This document shows positions 17,579 through 26,500 of a stretch of DNA of 64,000 bases, piece after piece; position 1 is the stretch's first letter, and the number at the start of each line of letters is the position of its first letter. The notes beneath the pieces were generated by a model. The model did not search any database. It worked only from the letters and a program-made list of their open reading frames with translations, and was not told the origin of the DNA. Origin of the DNA: QFNR01 sp043842855 (lineage in GTDB: Bacteria; Pseudomonadota; Gammaproteobacteria; Burkholderiales; Neisseriaceae); NCBI GenBank assembly GCA_043842855.1, contig JBBPJF010000001.1:186001-250000 (forward strand), read 5' to 3'. A program made the position numbers and the translations under genes.

Positions 17579-18970
17579 ATGAGGGAGTATGTGGTCGCTG
17601 ATATTCACCAAAGTCACTGGGGTAGAAAGGAAATTAGTATTGCAGAATCAGAAATGCCCGGGTTAATGGCTCTGCGTGAAGAGTATTCGGCGTCTCAGCC
17701 ATTAAAGGGTGCAAGAATTGCTGGCTCTTTACATATGACTGTACAGACTGCAGTGTTGATGGAAACGTTGGTAGCTTTAGGAGCTAAACTCCGTTGGGCT
17801 TCCTGTAATATTTTCTCTACACAAGATCAGGCTGCTGCAGCCATGGCTTCAGCAAACATCCCGGTTTTCGCTTATAAGGGTGAGTCTATAGAGGAGTACT
17901 GGGACTTTACGCACCGCTTGTTTGAATGGCCTGAGGGTCAAGCTGCTAATCTGATTTTAGACGATGGTGGAGATGCAACTTCACTACTCATTCTGGGGAC
18001 CAAAGCGGAAAACAATCCCAAAATTCTTTCAAATCCAGTACAAACAGAACAGAAAATACTTTTTTCTAGTATAAAAAAACACCTAGCAGAAGATCCCAAT
18101 TGGTATTCTAAGCGGCTTATGCAAATCAAGGGAACCACTGAGGAAACAACAACCGGAGTGCATCGACTCTATCAACTGGAAACTGCAGGTGAGTTACCTT
18201 TTCCCGCCATCAATGTCAACGATAGCGTTACTAAATCTAAGTTCGATAATCTGTATGGCTGCCGGGAAAGTTTAGTAGATGGCATTAAACGTGCCACTAA
18301 TCTTATGATTGCAGGAAAAATAGCAATTGTCGCAGGTTATGGTGATGTAGGAAAAGGTTGTGCTCAAACTTTGAAAAATTTGGGTGCAACCGTTTGGATC
18401 ACAGAAATCGATCCTATCTGTGCATTACAGGCTACTATGGAGGGCTATCGCGTAGTCTCCATGGAAGAAGCAGTATCCCAAGCGGATATTGTAGTCACCG
18501 CTACAGGCAATTTCCATGTATTGCGTCTCGAACATCTACTTGTAATGAAACATGAAGCGCTCATATGCAATATTGGACACTTTGATAATGAAATAGATGT
18601 AGCCTCTTTACGTCAGTATCCCTGGGAAAATATTAAACCTCAAGTCGATCATATTACGTTACCTAGTGGAAATCGGATTATCCTGTTGGCTGAAGGACGT
18701 CTAGTTAATCTAGGTTGTGCAAATGGACATCCTAGCTTTGTTATGAGTACTAGTTTTACCAATCAAGTGCTTGCGCAAATAGAATTATTTACCCAAGCCT
18801 ATCGATACCAAAATAAGGTGTATACCCTTCCTAAAAAACTCGATGAGCAGGTCGCCCGACTACATTTGAAAAAGCTAGGAGCATGCCTTACTCAATTAAC
18901 ACCAGAACAAGCTCTATATTTAGGTATCCCAATAGAAGGCCCTTATAAAGCTGATCACTATCGCTATTAG
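17579..18970 (+). CDS. ahcY: Adenosylhomocysteinase, 463 aa
   Basis: Hydrolyses S-adenosylhomocysteine to adenosine and homocysteine, removing the inhibitory by-product of methylation. Seen: GSLHMTVQTAVLMETLVALGA near residues 45-65, WASCNIFSTQDQAAAA, LILDDGGDAT, the NAD-binding glycine loop AGYGDVGKGCAQ, ICNIGHFDNEID and the C-terminal DHYRY lid. The length equals other bacterial AhcY proteins. The frame is open back to 17516; I chose ATG 17579 because GAAGG lies upstream and the N terminus then matches the family. metF, often the next gene, is not present, and the following 450 bp hold no clear gene. Confidence 0.97.
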   Translation: MREYVVADIHQSHWGRKEISIAESEMPGLMALREEYSASQPLKGARIAGSLHMTVQTAVLMETLVALGAKLRWASCNIFSTQDQAAAAMASANIPVFAYKGESIEEYWDFTHRLFEWPEGQAANLILDDGGDATSLLILGTKAENNPKILSNPVQTEQKILFSSIKKHLAEDPNWYSKRLMQIKGTTEETTTGVHRLYQLETAGELPFPAINVNDSVTKSKFDNLYGCRESLVDGIKRATNLMIAGKIAIVAGYGDVGKGCAQTLKNLGATVWITEIDPICALQATMEGYRVVSMEEAVSQADIVVTATGNFHVLRLEHLLVMKHEALICNIGHFDNEIDVASLRQYPWENIKPQVDHITLPSGNRIILLAEGRLVNLGCANGHPSFVMSTSFTNQVLAQIELFTQAYRYQNKVYTLPKKLDEQVARLHLKKLGACLTQLTPEQALYLGIPIEGPYKADHYRY

Positions 18971-19422
18971 CCTGGGGGTTTACTATGGCTAAAAAAGCAA
19001 TTATCCTAGTAGCTATCTACCCAGCGATGCCCTGCTTTCCGTGGAGGCTGCTAGCTGTTTTTTTACCTTGAATGACGTGGGGCATCTCTTTGTAACCTCT
19101 GCCCATTTTTATCCAGCTATTCAAGCAGGCTTCTGTGTAAAAAACAGTAACCACATTTTTCAACAGTCCTCGGCGGCTTTCGATCGCTTCATGGGTACAG
19201 TTAGTTTATCCATAGAACTTAGTAGTCATGATACGAGATTCCTCAGCTTGGTTCTTTTACTAGCTATATAGCAAAGAATTTAGACAAATTCTAATAGACA
19301 CTATTTTAAATAGCTTTGGGTAGAGCTTTTTAAGCATCGCTGTTGAGAGCGCACGAGCCCTCTTTAAGCCATCAACAGAGATAGACTGAACTATATGAAA
19401 TTGAATTGATCAAGGAAAATAA
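18971..19422. other. Gene-poor stretch after ahcY
   Basis: A 76-codon frame at 19041-19271 (plus) starts at GTG without a good ribosome site and resembles nothing I know. Its frame stays open about 20 codons upstream of that GTG, which suggests a decayed gene rather than a real small one. Nothing else is visible. Confidence 0.4.
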
Positions 19423-19932
19423 ATGAAAATAGCAGTTATCGACCACGGACAAAGGAGCAGGTCTCCGCTAAATACCGTACCACATGTTTATCCGCAAATG
19501 GATAAGCTCAGCCCTTTCTCTTTTAATGCTGAACTTAACAATAAAGAGCAAACGGCTGGTTGTTATAAAAGCCAGTTAGCAAAAAAAAACCAAACCCCAC
19601 TGGCTAACTCCAGCGCAAATCAACTACTTAACATTCTATCCAAATTGTCTATTCCTGAAATTGCCCGCGCCACCCCTGCTTTTCTAAGAAGTAGCCCGTA
19701 TAACTTTTTCTCCAATTTGCATAAAACATCCCCGGCCCCAGCAGAACTGCTTTCTTTCCGTTTGTCCATGCCGGTAATATCCAACGATTCAGCACGGACA
19801 ACCATTTCTGACTTTCCACTTGGTTATGACGGAATCAAACAAAAGACAGGCATCGTCTGTTCCAGACTCTACTCTTATACAAAAAAAACTTCAAGCGGTT
19901 GTGTAACAATTTGTAAAGAGAAGGAGGTTTAA
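19423..19932 (+). CDS. Unknown protein coupled to gltS, 169 aa
   Basis: I do not recognise it. AAGGA precedes the ATG by about 7 nt, and the stop codon is separated by a single base from the GTG of gltS, whose ribosome site lies inside this frame. The two are thus likely translated in a coupled way. The protein is basic, Ser/Pro/Asn-rich and lacks a signal peptide or membrane span, so it is probably cytoplasmic or disordered. Serine content and lack of conserved-looking blocks leave open that it is a leader-like or decaying frame whose main role is to deliver ribosomes to gltS. Confidence 0.45.
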   Translation: MKIAVIDHGQRSRSPLNTVPHVYPQMDKLSPFSFNAELNNKEQTAGCYKSQLAKKNQTPLANSSANQLLNILSKLSIPEIARATPAFLRSSPYNFFSNLHKTSPAPAELLSFRLSMPVISNDSARTTISDFPLGYDGIKQKTGIVCSRLYSYTKKTSSGCVTICKEKEV

Positions 19933-19933
19933 A

Positions 19934-21166
19934 GTGCATCATACCACCTCTTTTATTGTCAACCCATATTACACTCTTATCATTGCAGTTTTAGTAGTTT
20001 TACTAGGCCATCTGGTAACTAAAAAAGTGCCATTCCTAAGCCACTATAGTATTCCAGAACCCGTTACTGGCGGATTAATTATTGCACTGCTTCTCTCAAT
20101 ACTTTATGCCATACAGGGCTTCTCTTTCCAATTTAATGAATCTCTAAAAGATTTTTGTATGCTCTCTTTTTTTGCCTCTGTGGGATTAAGCGCTGATCTT
20201 AAAAAGCTCTATCGTGGAGGCAAACCTCTTGTCTTATTTACGGTTTGTATTTTCTTTTTTCTACTGTTGCAAAATATTGTGGGCGTAGGTTGTGCCTTCC
20301 TATTCAAACCATTGGCGCCTTTACATGGACTGATACTGGGTTCCATTCCTTTAGCTGGCGGACATTCAACTGCCAGCAGTTGGGGAAGTTGGTTCGAACA
20401 ACAATACCACTTGATGGGCGCTTCTAGCTTGAGTGTTGCTGCTGCCACCTATGGACTTATTGCTGGAGGGCTAGTGGGTGGTCCCATTGCACACTTAATG
20501 ATGCGAAAAATACAACCCCTAACTTCTGAGGAAGTACAAGCACGTCATCAAGAATTTATTTTATTTGAAAGTCATGAAAAGAATAGATTAATCACAGCAG
20601 ACTCTACACTTGAAGTATTAGCTATGTTTGCTATTTGTTTAAGTGCTTCTTATTTTATTGCTGATAGCTTAAACACCTATTTCCCTCATAGTAAACTACG
20701 CATTCCTTCTTTTGTATGGGCATTGTTAACAGGGGCCCTCCTACGCAATACACTTACTTATGGTTTCAGCTACGAAGTATTTGATAGAAATATTGATATA
20801 TTTGGTAATGTTACTTTATATTTATTTCTAGCAATAGCACTTATTTCTCTAAAATTATGGGAGTTATCTGGATTAAGCTTTGTGGCCATAATTATATTAC
20901 TGATACAGACATTAACAGTTTTAGCTTATGTATATTGGGTAACCTTTAAAGTGATGGGGAAAGACTACGACGCCGTCATTTTATGTGCTGGTCAATGCGG
21001 CTTTGGCCTAGGTGCTACGCCTACAGCTATTGCCAATATGCAAGCACTGACGGATCATTATGGGCCATCCCCGAAAGCCTTTTTGATTGTGCCTATGGTG
21101 GGGGCGTTTTTTATTGATATTCTCAATGCTCTAATACTAACTTTTTTTCAGTATATATTAACCTAA
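19934..21166 (+). CDS. gltS: Sodium/glutamate symporter, 410 aa
   Basis: Imports glutamate with sodium across the inner membrane. Typical GltS pieces are visible: YTLIIAVLVVLLGHLV at the N terminus, SIPEPVTGGLI, FFASVGLSADLK, the first repeat motif GSIPLAGGHSTASSWG, and the second GQCGFGLGATPTAIANM, with about ten to twelve hydrophobic spans. Length matches E. coli GltS (401 aa). It begins with GTG, 6 nt behind the very strong site AAGGAGG. rnfB follows after 6 nt, so the cluster reads as one transcript. Confidence 0.93.
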   Translation: MHHTTSFIVNPYYTLIIAVLVVLLGHLVTKKVPFLSHYSIPEPVTGGLIIALLLSILYAIQGFSFQFNESLKDFCMLSFFASVGLSADLKKLYRGGKPLVLFTVCIFFFLLLQNIVGVGCAFLFKPLAPLHGLILGSIPLAGGHSTASSWGSWFEQQYHLMGASSLSVAAATYGLIAGGLVGGPIAHLMMRKIQPLTSEEVQARHQEFILFESHEKNRLITADSTLEVLAMFAICLSASYFIADSLNTYFPHSKLRIPSFVWALLTGALLRNTLTYGFSYEVFDRNIDIFGNVTLYLFLAIALISLKLWELSGLSFVAIIILLIQTLTVLAYVYWVTFKVMGKDYDAVILCAGQCGFGLGATPTAIANMQALTDHYGPSPKAFLIVPMVGAFFIDILNALILTFFQYILT

Positions 21167-21172
21167 TTTCTA

Positions 21173-22042
21173 ATGACTCAAAAAAAAGTTCTACCAGAGG
21201 AAATTGATCAAATACTTCCACAAACACAATGTCAACAGTGTGGTTACCAGGGCTGTCTGCCCTACGCACAGGCCCTTTCTGTGGGTGAAGCAAATATTAA
21301 TTTATGTCTTCCGGGCCAAGAAGAGGTAATGTTAGATTTGGCTTTACTACTAGATAAATTACCCCAGCGCGTGCCCACATATCTAAATCGCACAGTCTAT
21401 ATCAAAGAGGAAGAGTGTATTGGCTGCAAAGCGTGTATCCGTGTTTGCCCAGTAGACGCGATCGTTGGAACTACTAAACAAATGCACACTGTCATCCGGC
21501 AAGAATGTACTGGTTGCCAACTTTGTGTATCGGCCTGTCCAGTAGATTGTATTTACCCTCGCGGGGAAAATAGTGCTTATTTACCACTTACGCCCTTTTT
21601 GAGCTCGGCTTCTAATTTAAGGAAAAGATCTTCAGAACATATTCGTTTAAGGATGAAGAATCGTCAGCTTCGTTTAAGTCGTCTCAAACTAAAGCCCAAG
21701 AAAACTCTAAAAATTGTGCCTACACAGCAAAGCTCCTCTGATTCTCTATCCCCACAATTAATTGATAAATTTTTGCTACAAGCTCAACAAAAAGCTGCTC
21801 AGCGCAGGTCTCAACGTATAAAAATTAATCATGAAGTTCATCAGCATCAAAACTTAGTGGAAGAAAAAAGACGGTCTGCATATCGTAAAGCTCAAAGAGA
21901 TTTACGATATGGTACCATGGACCAGAAGGCTCAGGCTCTGACCTTTCTTAAGAAGTGGAAAGAACAGCAATCACAAGATTCAAAAGAAAATCTACTGAAT
22001 CTTCAACTTAAAGCTGCAAGAGATAAAAACCATGTTAAGTAA
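21173..22042 (+). CDS. rnfB: RnfB-like iron-sulfur protein without its membrane anchor, 289 aa
   Basis: Contains the RnfB set of clusters: the CQQCGYQGC motif near residue 20, then two 4Fe-4S ferredoxin motifs, CIGCKACIRVCPVDAI and CTGCQLCVSACPVDCI, near residues 79-125. The N-terminal hydrophobic segment of RnfB from full Rnf complexes is missing, and a basic helical tail of about 150 residues is added. No other rnf gene is present. Stand-alone forms of this kind occur in several gammaproteobacteria, where the partner is not established; the electron donor or acceptor cannot be inferred here. It overlaps the next gene by 11 bp. Confidence 0.85.
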   Translation: MTQKKVLPEEIDQILPQTQCQQCGYQGCLPYAQALSVGEANINLCLPGQEEVMLDLALLLDKLPQRVPTYLNRTVYIKEEECIGCKACIRVCPVDAIVGTTKQMHTVIRQECTGCQLCVSACPVDCIYPRGENSAYLPLTPFLSSASNLRKRSSEHIRLRMKNRQLRLSRLKLKPKKTLKIVPTQQSSSDSLSPQLIDKFLLQAQQKAAQRRSQRIKINHEVHQHQNLVEEKRRSAYRKAQRDLRYGTMDQKAQALTFLKKWKEQQSQDSKENLLNLQLKAARDKNHVK

Positions 22043-22478
22043 AGATCTGAGGACTTATTTAGCAAAGGAGTTGGGTTGGGAATACGCTACTAGCCTCTCT
22101 CCTGAGAGAGCAATCCAAGCAAGAATACTTCTACTCGAGCATAGTATTAATCCTTCCTATAGTTTTTTTGATTATATGACTCACTATAATAGCCAGTGTT
22201 CACAAGGTAGAACCCACTTGACTTCCTTTGGGGATGTCTTGAAATTACTTCAAGATATGCAGTGGAATAATCAACTTTATGCCATGGGACTCGCTAAAAA
22301 TTATATTGCTATGAAAGAAACCCATGGTTGGTTATTTCTATATCAAAAAGATGAAGATGCTGTTATCTTAAACGACGATTTAGATATTCAGCGAATTAAT
22401 CTGGAAGATTTTGATTACTATTGGCCTAGCTTCAATCATTTTTTACGCTATTTTTTTGGTCTATCTAAAAGTAAGTAA
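22032..22478 (+). CDS. Unknown protein coupled to rnfB, 148 aa
   Basis: Not recognised. The ATG lies inside the last codons of rnfB (11-bp overlap), which argues for a real, translationally coupled gene. The protein is acidic and aromatic (YYWPSFNHFLRYFFG near the C terminus), with no signal peptide or membrane span, and looks like a compact globular domain with alternating helices and short strands (GWLFLYQKDEDAVILNDD). It may assist or be regulated with the RnfB-like protein; that is inferred only from the overlap. Confidence 0.6.
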   Translation: MLSKDLRTYLAKELGWEYATSLSPERAIQARILLLEHSINPSYSFFDYMTHYNSQCSQGRTHLTSFGDVLKLLQDMQWNNQLYAMGLAKNYIAMKETHGWLFLYQKDEDAVILNDDLDIQRINLEDFDYYWPSFNHFLRYFFGLSKSK

Positions 22479-22645
22479 GCCCTAACACTAGGACTAAAAC
22501 GGACTTTTAAAAAGCAAAACCTATGCCTTTACTTCTAAAGACATTCACACCCACGTTTATCTAAATTAATGACGAGCATCTGCTTTACTTTTCGCAAAAA
22601 AATAGAGCTAAACTTCTACTCCTACCTTATTCTAGCTGCATTGCT

Positions 22646-24922
22646 TCAAGCGGTCGCTCTTTTAATACCTTTATTAGGTTTGATAGATTTAGACTTGCTT
22701 TTCTTTTTCAATCGTGATGGGCGGTCTAGCTCTGCTCTGTCCTTGCCATTTTTATCCTTCTTGCCGCCTGAAACTAACACTAAATCTATCTTACAAGTGT
22801 CTAAATCTATTTGAGCTACCTTAACGATCACTCCATCCCCCACAGTGAATCGAACTTTCGTCCGTTCTCCTATTGCTGATAACTGTTCTGGAACGTAATG
22901 AAAATAGTCCTGGCCTAAATCTGAAATATGGATCATACCTTCAATATAAATTTCTTTGAGCATTACAAAGACGCCAAAGCTACTTAAACCACTGATAGTT
23001 CCCTCAAATATTTCCCCTAACTTATCTTTCATGTAGTACGTCTTTAACCACTTTTCAACCTCTCGAGAAGCTTCCTCTGCTCTTCTTTCAGTGCCAGAGC
23101 AGTGCAGCCCAATTTCACTCCAAGACTTAGGATGGTAAAACTGCTGCTTAAGAATTCCCTTGATGGCCCTGTGTACACATAAATCTGGGTAACGCCGGAT
23201 GGGTGAGGTAAAATGTGTGTAAGCTTCATAGGCCAAGCCAAAATGGCCTACATTTTCTGGTTGGTAAACTGCCTGCTGTAATGAGCGCAACAACATGGTC
23301 TCTACCAGGGATTTATCAGCCCGTTCTTCTAATTGCCCCAACAATCTAGCATAATCCGTAGGCTTAGGGTCCTCATAATTTTTTAGACTCAAACCTAATA
23401 GACTCAGCTGCTGCTTCAAAATCTGTAATTTTTCCATGGTGGGCCCTTCATGCACTCTAAATAAAGCTTGCTGCTTATGGCGAAGAAGGAATTTTGCCGC
23501 TGAGACGTTGGCCGCTAACATGCACTCTTCTATTAATCGATGGGCATCATTACGCGTTTCTGGAATAATTTTTTTGATCTTATTATTTTCATCGAATATC
23601 ATCTGTGTTTGTAGTCCTTCAAACTCAATAGCCCCCCGTTCTTTTCTCTGTTGTCTTAGATGTTGATACAACGTATAGAGAGTCATTAATTCTTTCTGAC
23701 AAGGATGAGAAACCCTCGCTTGTAGTATATTCCAGACTTCTGTATAAGTTAAACGAGCTCGAGAGTGCATGATTCCAGGGTAAAACTCGTAGTGCCTAAC
23801 AATCCCCGAAGCATCGATGGTCATATCGCAAACCATACATAATCTATCTGCCTGGGGCACAAGAGAACAAAGGCCATTGGATAATGCTTCAGGTAACATT
23901 GGTAATACCCGCCTAGGGAAATAAACGCTATTCCCTCTTTCATAAGCCTCCTGATCCAAGGTACTACCCGCCTGAACATAATGACTAACATCGGCAATAG
24001 CTACAATAAGCTGATAGCTCCCATCAGGTTTACTTACAGCACAAACCGCATCATCAAAATCCTTGGCAGTTTCCCCATCAATTGTTAACAGGGGAAGCTC
24101 TCTTAAATCCCTTCGATGCTGCACTTCTGCTGCACTAATTGTAGGTACTAGGGCTGCTGCTTCATCTAATGCAGTCTGAGAAAATTTATGTGCCAGATGG
24201 TGCTTGCGGACTGCTATTTCTATTTCCATCCCTGAGTCAGTGTAACATCCAAGAATCTCTTTAATATGGCCTGTAGCTGGTGTTACCCTATCCGGATAAT
24301 GATCAATAACAATTACCGCAACTTGTCCTGTCAAGAATTTTTCTACCTCCGTTCCAGGTAGGAGAATAGTCTGATTAAGTCGCTTATCTTCTGGAATAGC
24401 GATAGTTACGCCGTCTGTTACATGGAGCCTTGCTACCACCTCCTGGTGTTTTCTCTGTAAGATTTCTACTACTCGGCCTTCTCTTCTACCTCGGCGATCA
24501 AAGGACCCCGGATGAATCATCACGATATCACCATGCATCAGTGCTCGCATAGTTTTCTCGCTTAGAAGATAATCACGTCCTGCTTTTTCTTCGAGAGGTA
24601 CTGCAAATCCAAATCCATCCTTATGTGCTTCCACACGACATTTAACTAAGTCCAATTTTTCTGCTACACAAATCATCCTTCTTCGGTTAATATAGACCTG
24701 CCCGTCGCGTACCATAGCTTTGATACGATGGCGGAAAATTATCCTTTCTGCATCAGTGATTTCTAAAATCTCTTCTAGTGCCTCTTGCGTAATAGGAATG
24801 GCTTTAACTTCCAATATACGTAAAATCCATTCTCTACTAGGTAGCGGATGGGTATATTTTTCTTTCTCTCTTTCGAGATGAGGGTCACTTGTTCTTACAG
24901 ACGAACGAACAGAGTTGGACAT
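22646..24922 (-). CDS. rnr: Ribonuclease R, 758 aa
   Basis: Processive 3'-5' exoribonuclease that degrades structured RNA and takes part in RNA quality control. Domains in order: an N-terminal helix-turn-helix (about 25-85), cold-shock domains, the RNB catalytic core with TIDGETAKDFDDAV carrying the metal-binding Asp residues, YFPRRVLPMLPEALSNG, HFTSPIRRYPDL, an S1 domain (GEIFEGTISGLSSFGVFV) and a Lys-rich tail. The start at 24922 has GGAAGG 6 nt upstream, better than the ATG 21 nt further up. The usual downstream partner rlmB is absent. Confidence 0.95.
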   Translation of the reverse strand: MSNSVRSSVRTSDPHLEREKEKYTHPLPSREWILRILEVKAIPITQEALEEILEITDAERIIFRHRIKAMVRDGQVYINRRRMICVAEKLDLVKCRVEAHKDGFGFAVPLEEKAGRDYLLSEKTMRALMHGDIVMIHPGSFDRRGRREGRVVEILQRKHQEVVARLHVTDGVTIAIPEDKRLNQTILLPGTEVEKFLTGQVAVIVIDHYPDRVTPATGHIKEILGCYTDSGMEIEIAVRKHHLAHKFSQTALDEAAALVPTISAAEVQHRRDLRELPLLTIDGETAKDFDDAVCAVSKPDGSYQLIVAIADVSHYVQAGSTLDQEAYERGNSVYFPRRVLPMLPEALSNGLCSLVPQADRLCMVCDMTIDASGIVRHYEFYPGIMHSRARLTYTEVWNILQARVSHPCQKELMTLYTLYQHLRQQRKERGAIEFEGLQTQMIFDENNKIKKIIPETRNDAHRLIEECMLAANVSAAKFLLRHKQQALFRVHEGPTMEKLQILKQQLSLLGLSLKNYEDPKPTDYARLLGQLEERADKSLVETMLLRSLQQAVYQPENVGHFGLAYEAYTHFTSPIRRYPDLCVHRAIKGILKQQFYHPKSWSEIGLHCSGTERRAEEASREVEKWLKTYYMKDKLGEIFEGTISGLSSFGVFVMLKEIYIEGMIHISDLGQDYFHYVPEQLSAIGERTKVRFTVGDGVIVKVAQIDLDTCKIDLVLVSGGKKDKNGKDRAELDRPSRLKKKSKSKSIKPNKGIKRATA

Positions 24923-25316
24923 ATGCTGCCTTCCATAATACATCTATAATAGAACTATTTTTCATTGAGATTCAATAAAATAGCAAGAATTCCCAGGGAT
25001 AGCGTAATTATACTACCGTAATAATAAAAGCTCAGAAAAAAACCTGGAACTGCATTAAAAATGCTAAGATTCGTTAGCACAACAACGACCCCTGCCTACA
25101 CAAACATAGCAAAAGCTCAGACCTCCAAACTTCTTATCCACCAAGCAGGCTTTATACTCAACACGCACAGGCCAGGGGGCCACTAATCTGGAGATTGCAC
25201 GAAAAAGAAATTTATAAGTAGATTGAATAAAGGAAATAAAAAGGGCAGAAGGTCCCGAGTACGCCACGCTACCCAGGGCTAAATCAACCATCAGTAAAAA
25301 ACTTTAACAAAGAAAC
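24923..25316. other. Gene-poor stretch between rnr and the desaturase
   Basis: A 75-codon frame on the minus strand (25064-25291) has a Cys-rich end (CYVCVGRGRCC) but no ribosome site before its ATG and no match I know. I see no terminator with a clear T run and no RNA gene. The promoter of rnr must lie here. Confidence 0.4.
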
Positions 25317-26456
25317 CTAAGAGTTAGCAACTCCCTTTAAGTCTTTCTTGACAGCCTTCCGGTCTCCCAGAGTGCCAATAGGCAAACTACACTTAATAAT
25401 CTGCCAAAACACTTCACCCAATTGTTTATAGAAAGGCCCAGTATCATAAGCAAGTCCGTATTTCGCACAAATTTCCCTCACGCGCGGAGCAATCTCCACA
25501 TAACGGTTGCAGGGTAAATCCGGAAACAAGTGATGCTCAATTTGGTGGCTCAAGTTACCAGCCATAATGTGCAATAAACGGGAACCATTAAAATTCGAGG
25601 ATCCTAGAATCTGCCGATAATACCAATGTCCCTTACTTTCATTTTCTAACACATCTTTCGAGAAAACCTGTACGTCCTTAGGGAAATGTCCACAAAAAAT
25701 AACTACAGCAATCCACAAATTCCTCATCCCATTAGCTATCAAGTTACCCAAAAATACGTAGAAAAAGTAAGGCCCCGCCAATGCAGGAAAAAAGACATAA
25801 TCTTTAAAAAGCTGCCGATAAATCTTTGGTAAATAAAAATTTGCCTGCTTAAACTTCTCTCTCAAGGAAGCGGTGCGGGTAACCAAGACTTCTTCTATAC
25901 GCCAGGTTTGTACACATACTCCAAACTGAAAGATAAAGGCAACAATAATCACATAAAAAGGTTGTAGCAAATAGATAGGGTACCAGGGTTGCTCAGTACG
26001 TACACGGAAAAAACCATAGCCAAGGTCATGATCCATACCCAATACGTTTGTGTAATGATGATGGAGAAAATTATGACTAAGGCGCCAATTATCACCCGTA
26101 CACATACAGTCCCATTCATACGAAAACCCCTGCAGCTTTTCATCATTGGTCCAATCAAACTGCCCATGAAGGATATTATGCCCAGCTTCCATATCTGAAA
26201 GTATTTTAGATAACCCTAGAAAAACTGTACCCAAGGCAATCGACATTGGCAACCACCAGCTACCTAGGGGAAGCCAACACAACCATAACAAACCGCGCCC
26301 TAGAACAGCTAAATACCGGACAACCGCCAGAATACGATGAATGTATTTGACATCTCGCTCACCCAAATCCTCCGTTACCTCACGACGTACAGCATCTAAA
26401 TCCCTAGCTAAATTAGCTAACTCCCGCTCCGATAAAGCAGTCTTGTGCACGCTCAT
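25317..26456 (-). CDS. Membrane fatty-acid desaturase, 379 aa
   Basis: Introduces a double bond into fatty-acyl chains using a diiron centre at the cytoplasmic face of the membrane. The three histidine boxes are intact: HNILH near residue 94, HNFLHHH near 129 and HQIEHH near 310. The third box with HQIEHHLFPDLPCNRY places it in the linoleoyl-CoA/DesA3-like class. Four or so hydrophobic spans are visible. GAAGGGA precedes the ATG. It follows its probable electron donor, the ferredoxin reductase, by 44 bp, as in the Mycobacterium Rv3229c-Rv3230c pair and some Pseudomonas clusters. Exact regioselectivity cannot be read. Confidence 0.9.
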   Translation of the reverse strand: MSVHKTALSERELANLARDLDAVRREVTEDLGERDVKYIHRILAVVRYLAVLGRGLLWLCWLPLGSWWLPMSIALGTVFLGLSKILSDMEAGHNILHGQFDWTNDEKLQGFSYEWDCMCTGDNWRLSHNFLHHHYTNVLGMDHDLGYGFFRVRTEQPWYPIYLLQPFYVIIVAFIFQFGVCVQTWRIEEVLVTRTASLREKFKQANFYLPKIYRQLFKDYVFFPALAGPYFFYVFLGNLIANGMRNLWIAVVIFCGHFPKDVQVFSKDVLENESKGHWYYRQILGSSNFNGSRLLHIMAGNLSHQIEHHLFPDLPCNRYVEIAPRVREICAKYGLAYDTGPFYKQLGEVFWQIIKCSLPIGTLGDRKAVKKDLKGVANS

Positions 26457-26500
26457 AATTAAGTTCCCTTCATAAGCTGGACTAGAGTAAACACCCTCAT

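Noticed and set aside
19041..19271. 76-codon plus-strand frame after ahcY
   Set aside because: Starts at GTG without a ribosome site, and the open frame extends upstream to a stop without a better start. Nothing matches a known family.
25064..25291. 75-codon minus-strand frame with a Cys-rich end
   Set aside because: No ribosome site before the ATG, no known family, and the composition looks like chance in a gene-poor stretch.
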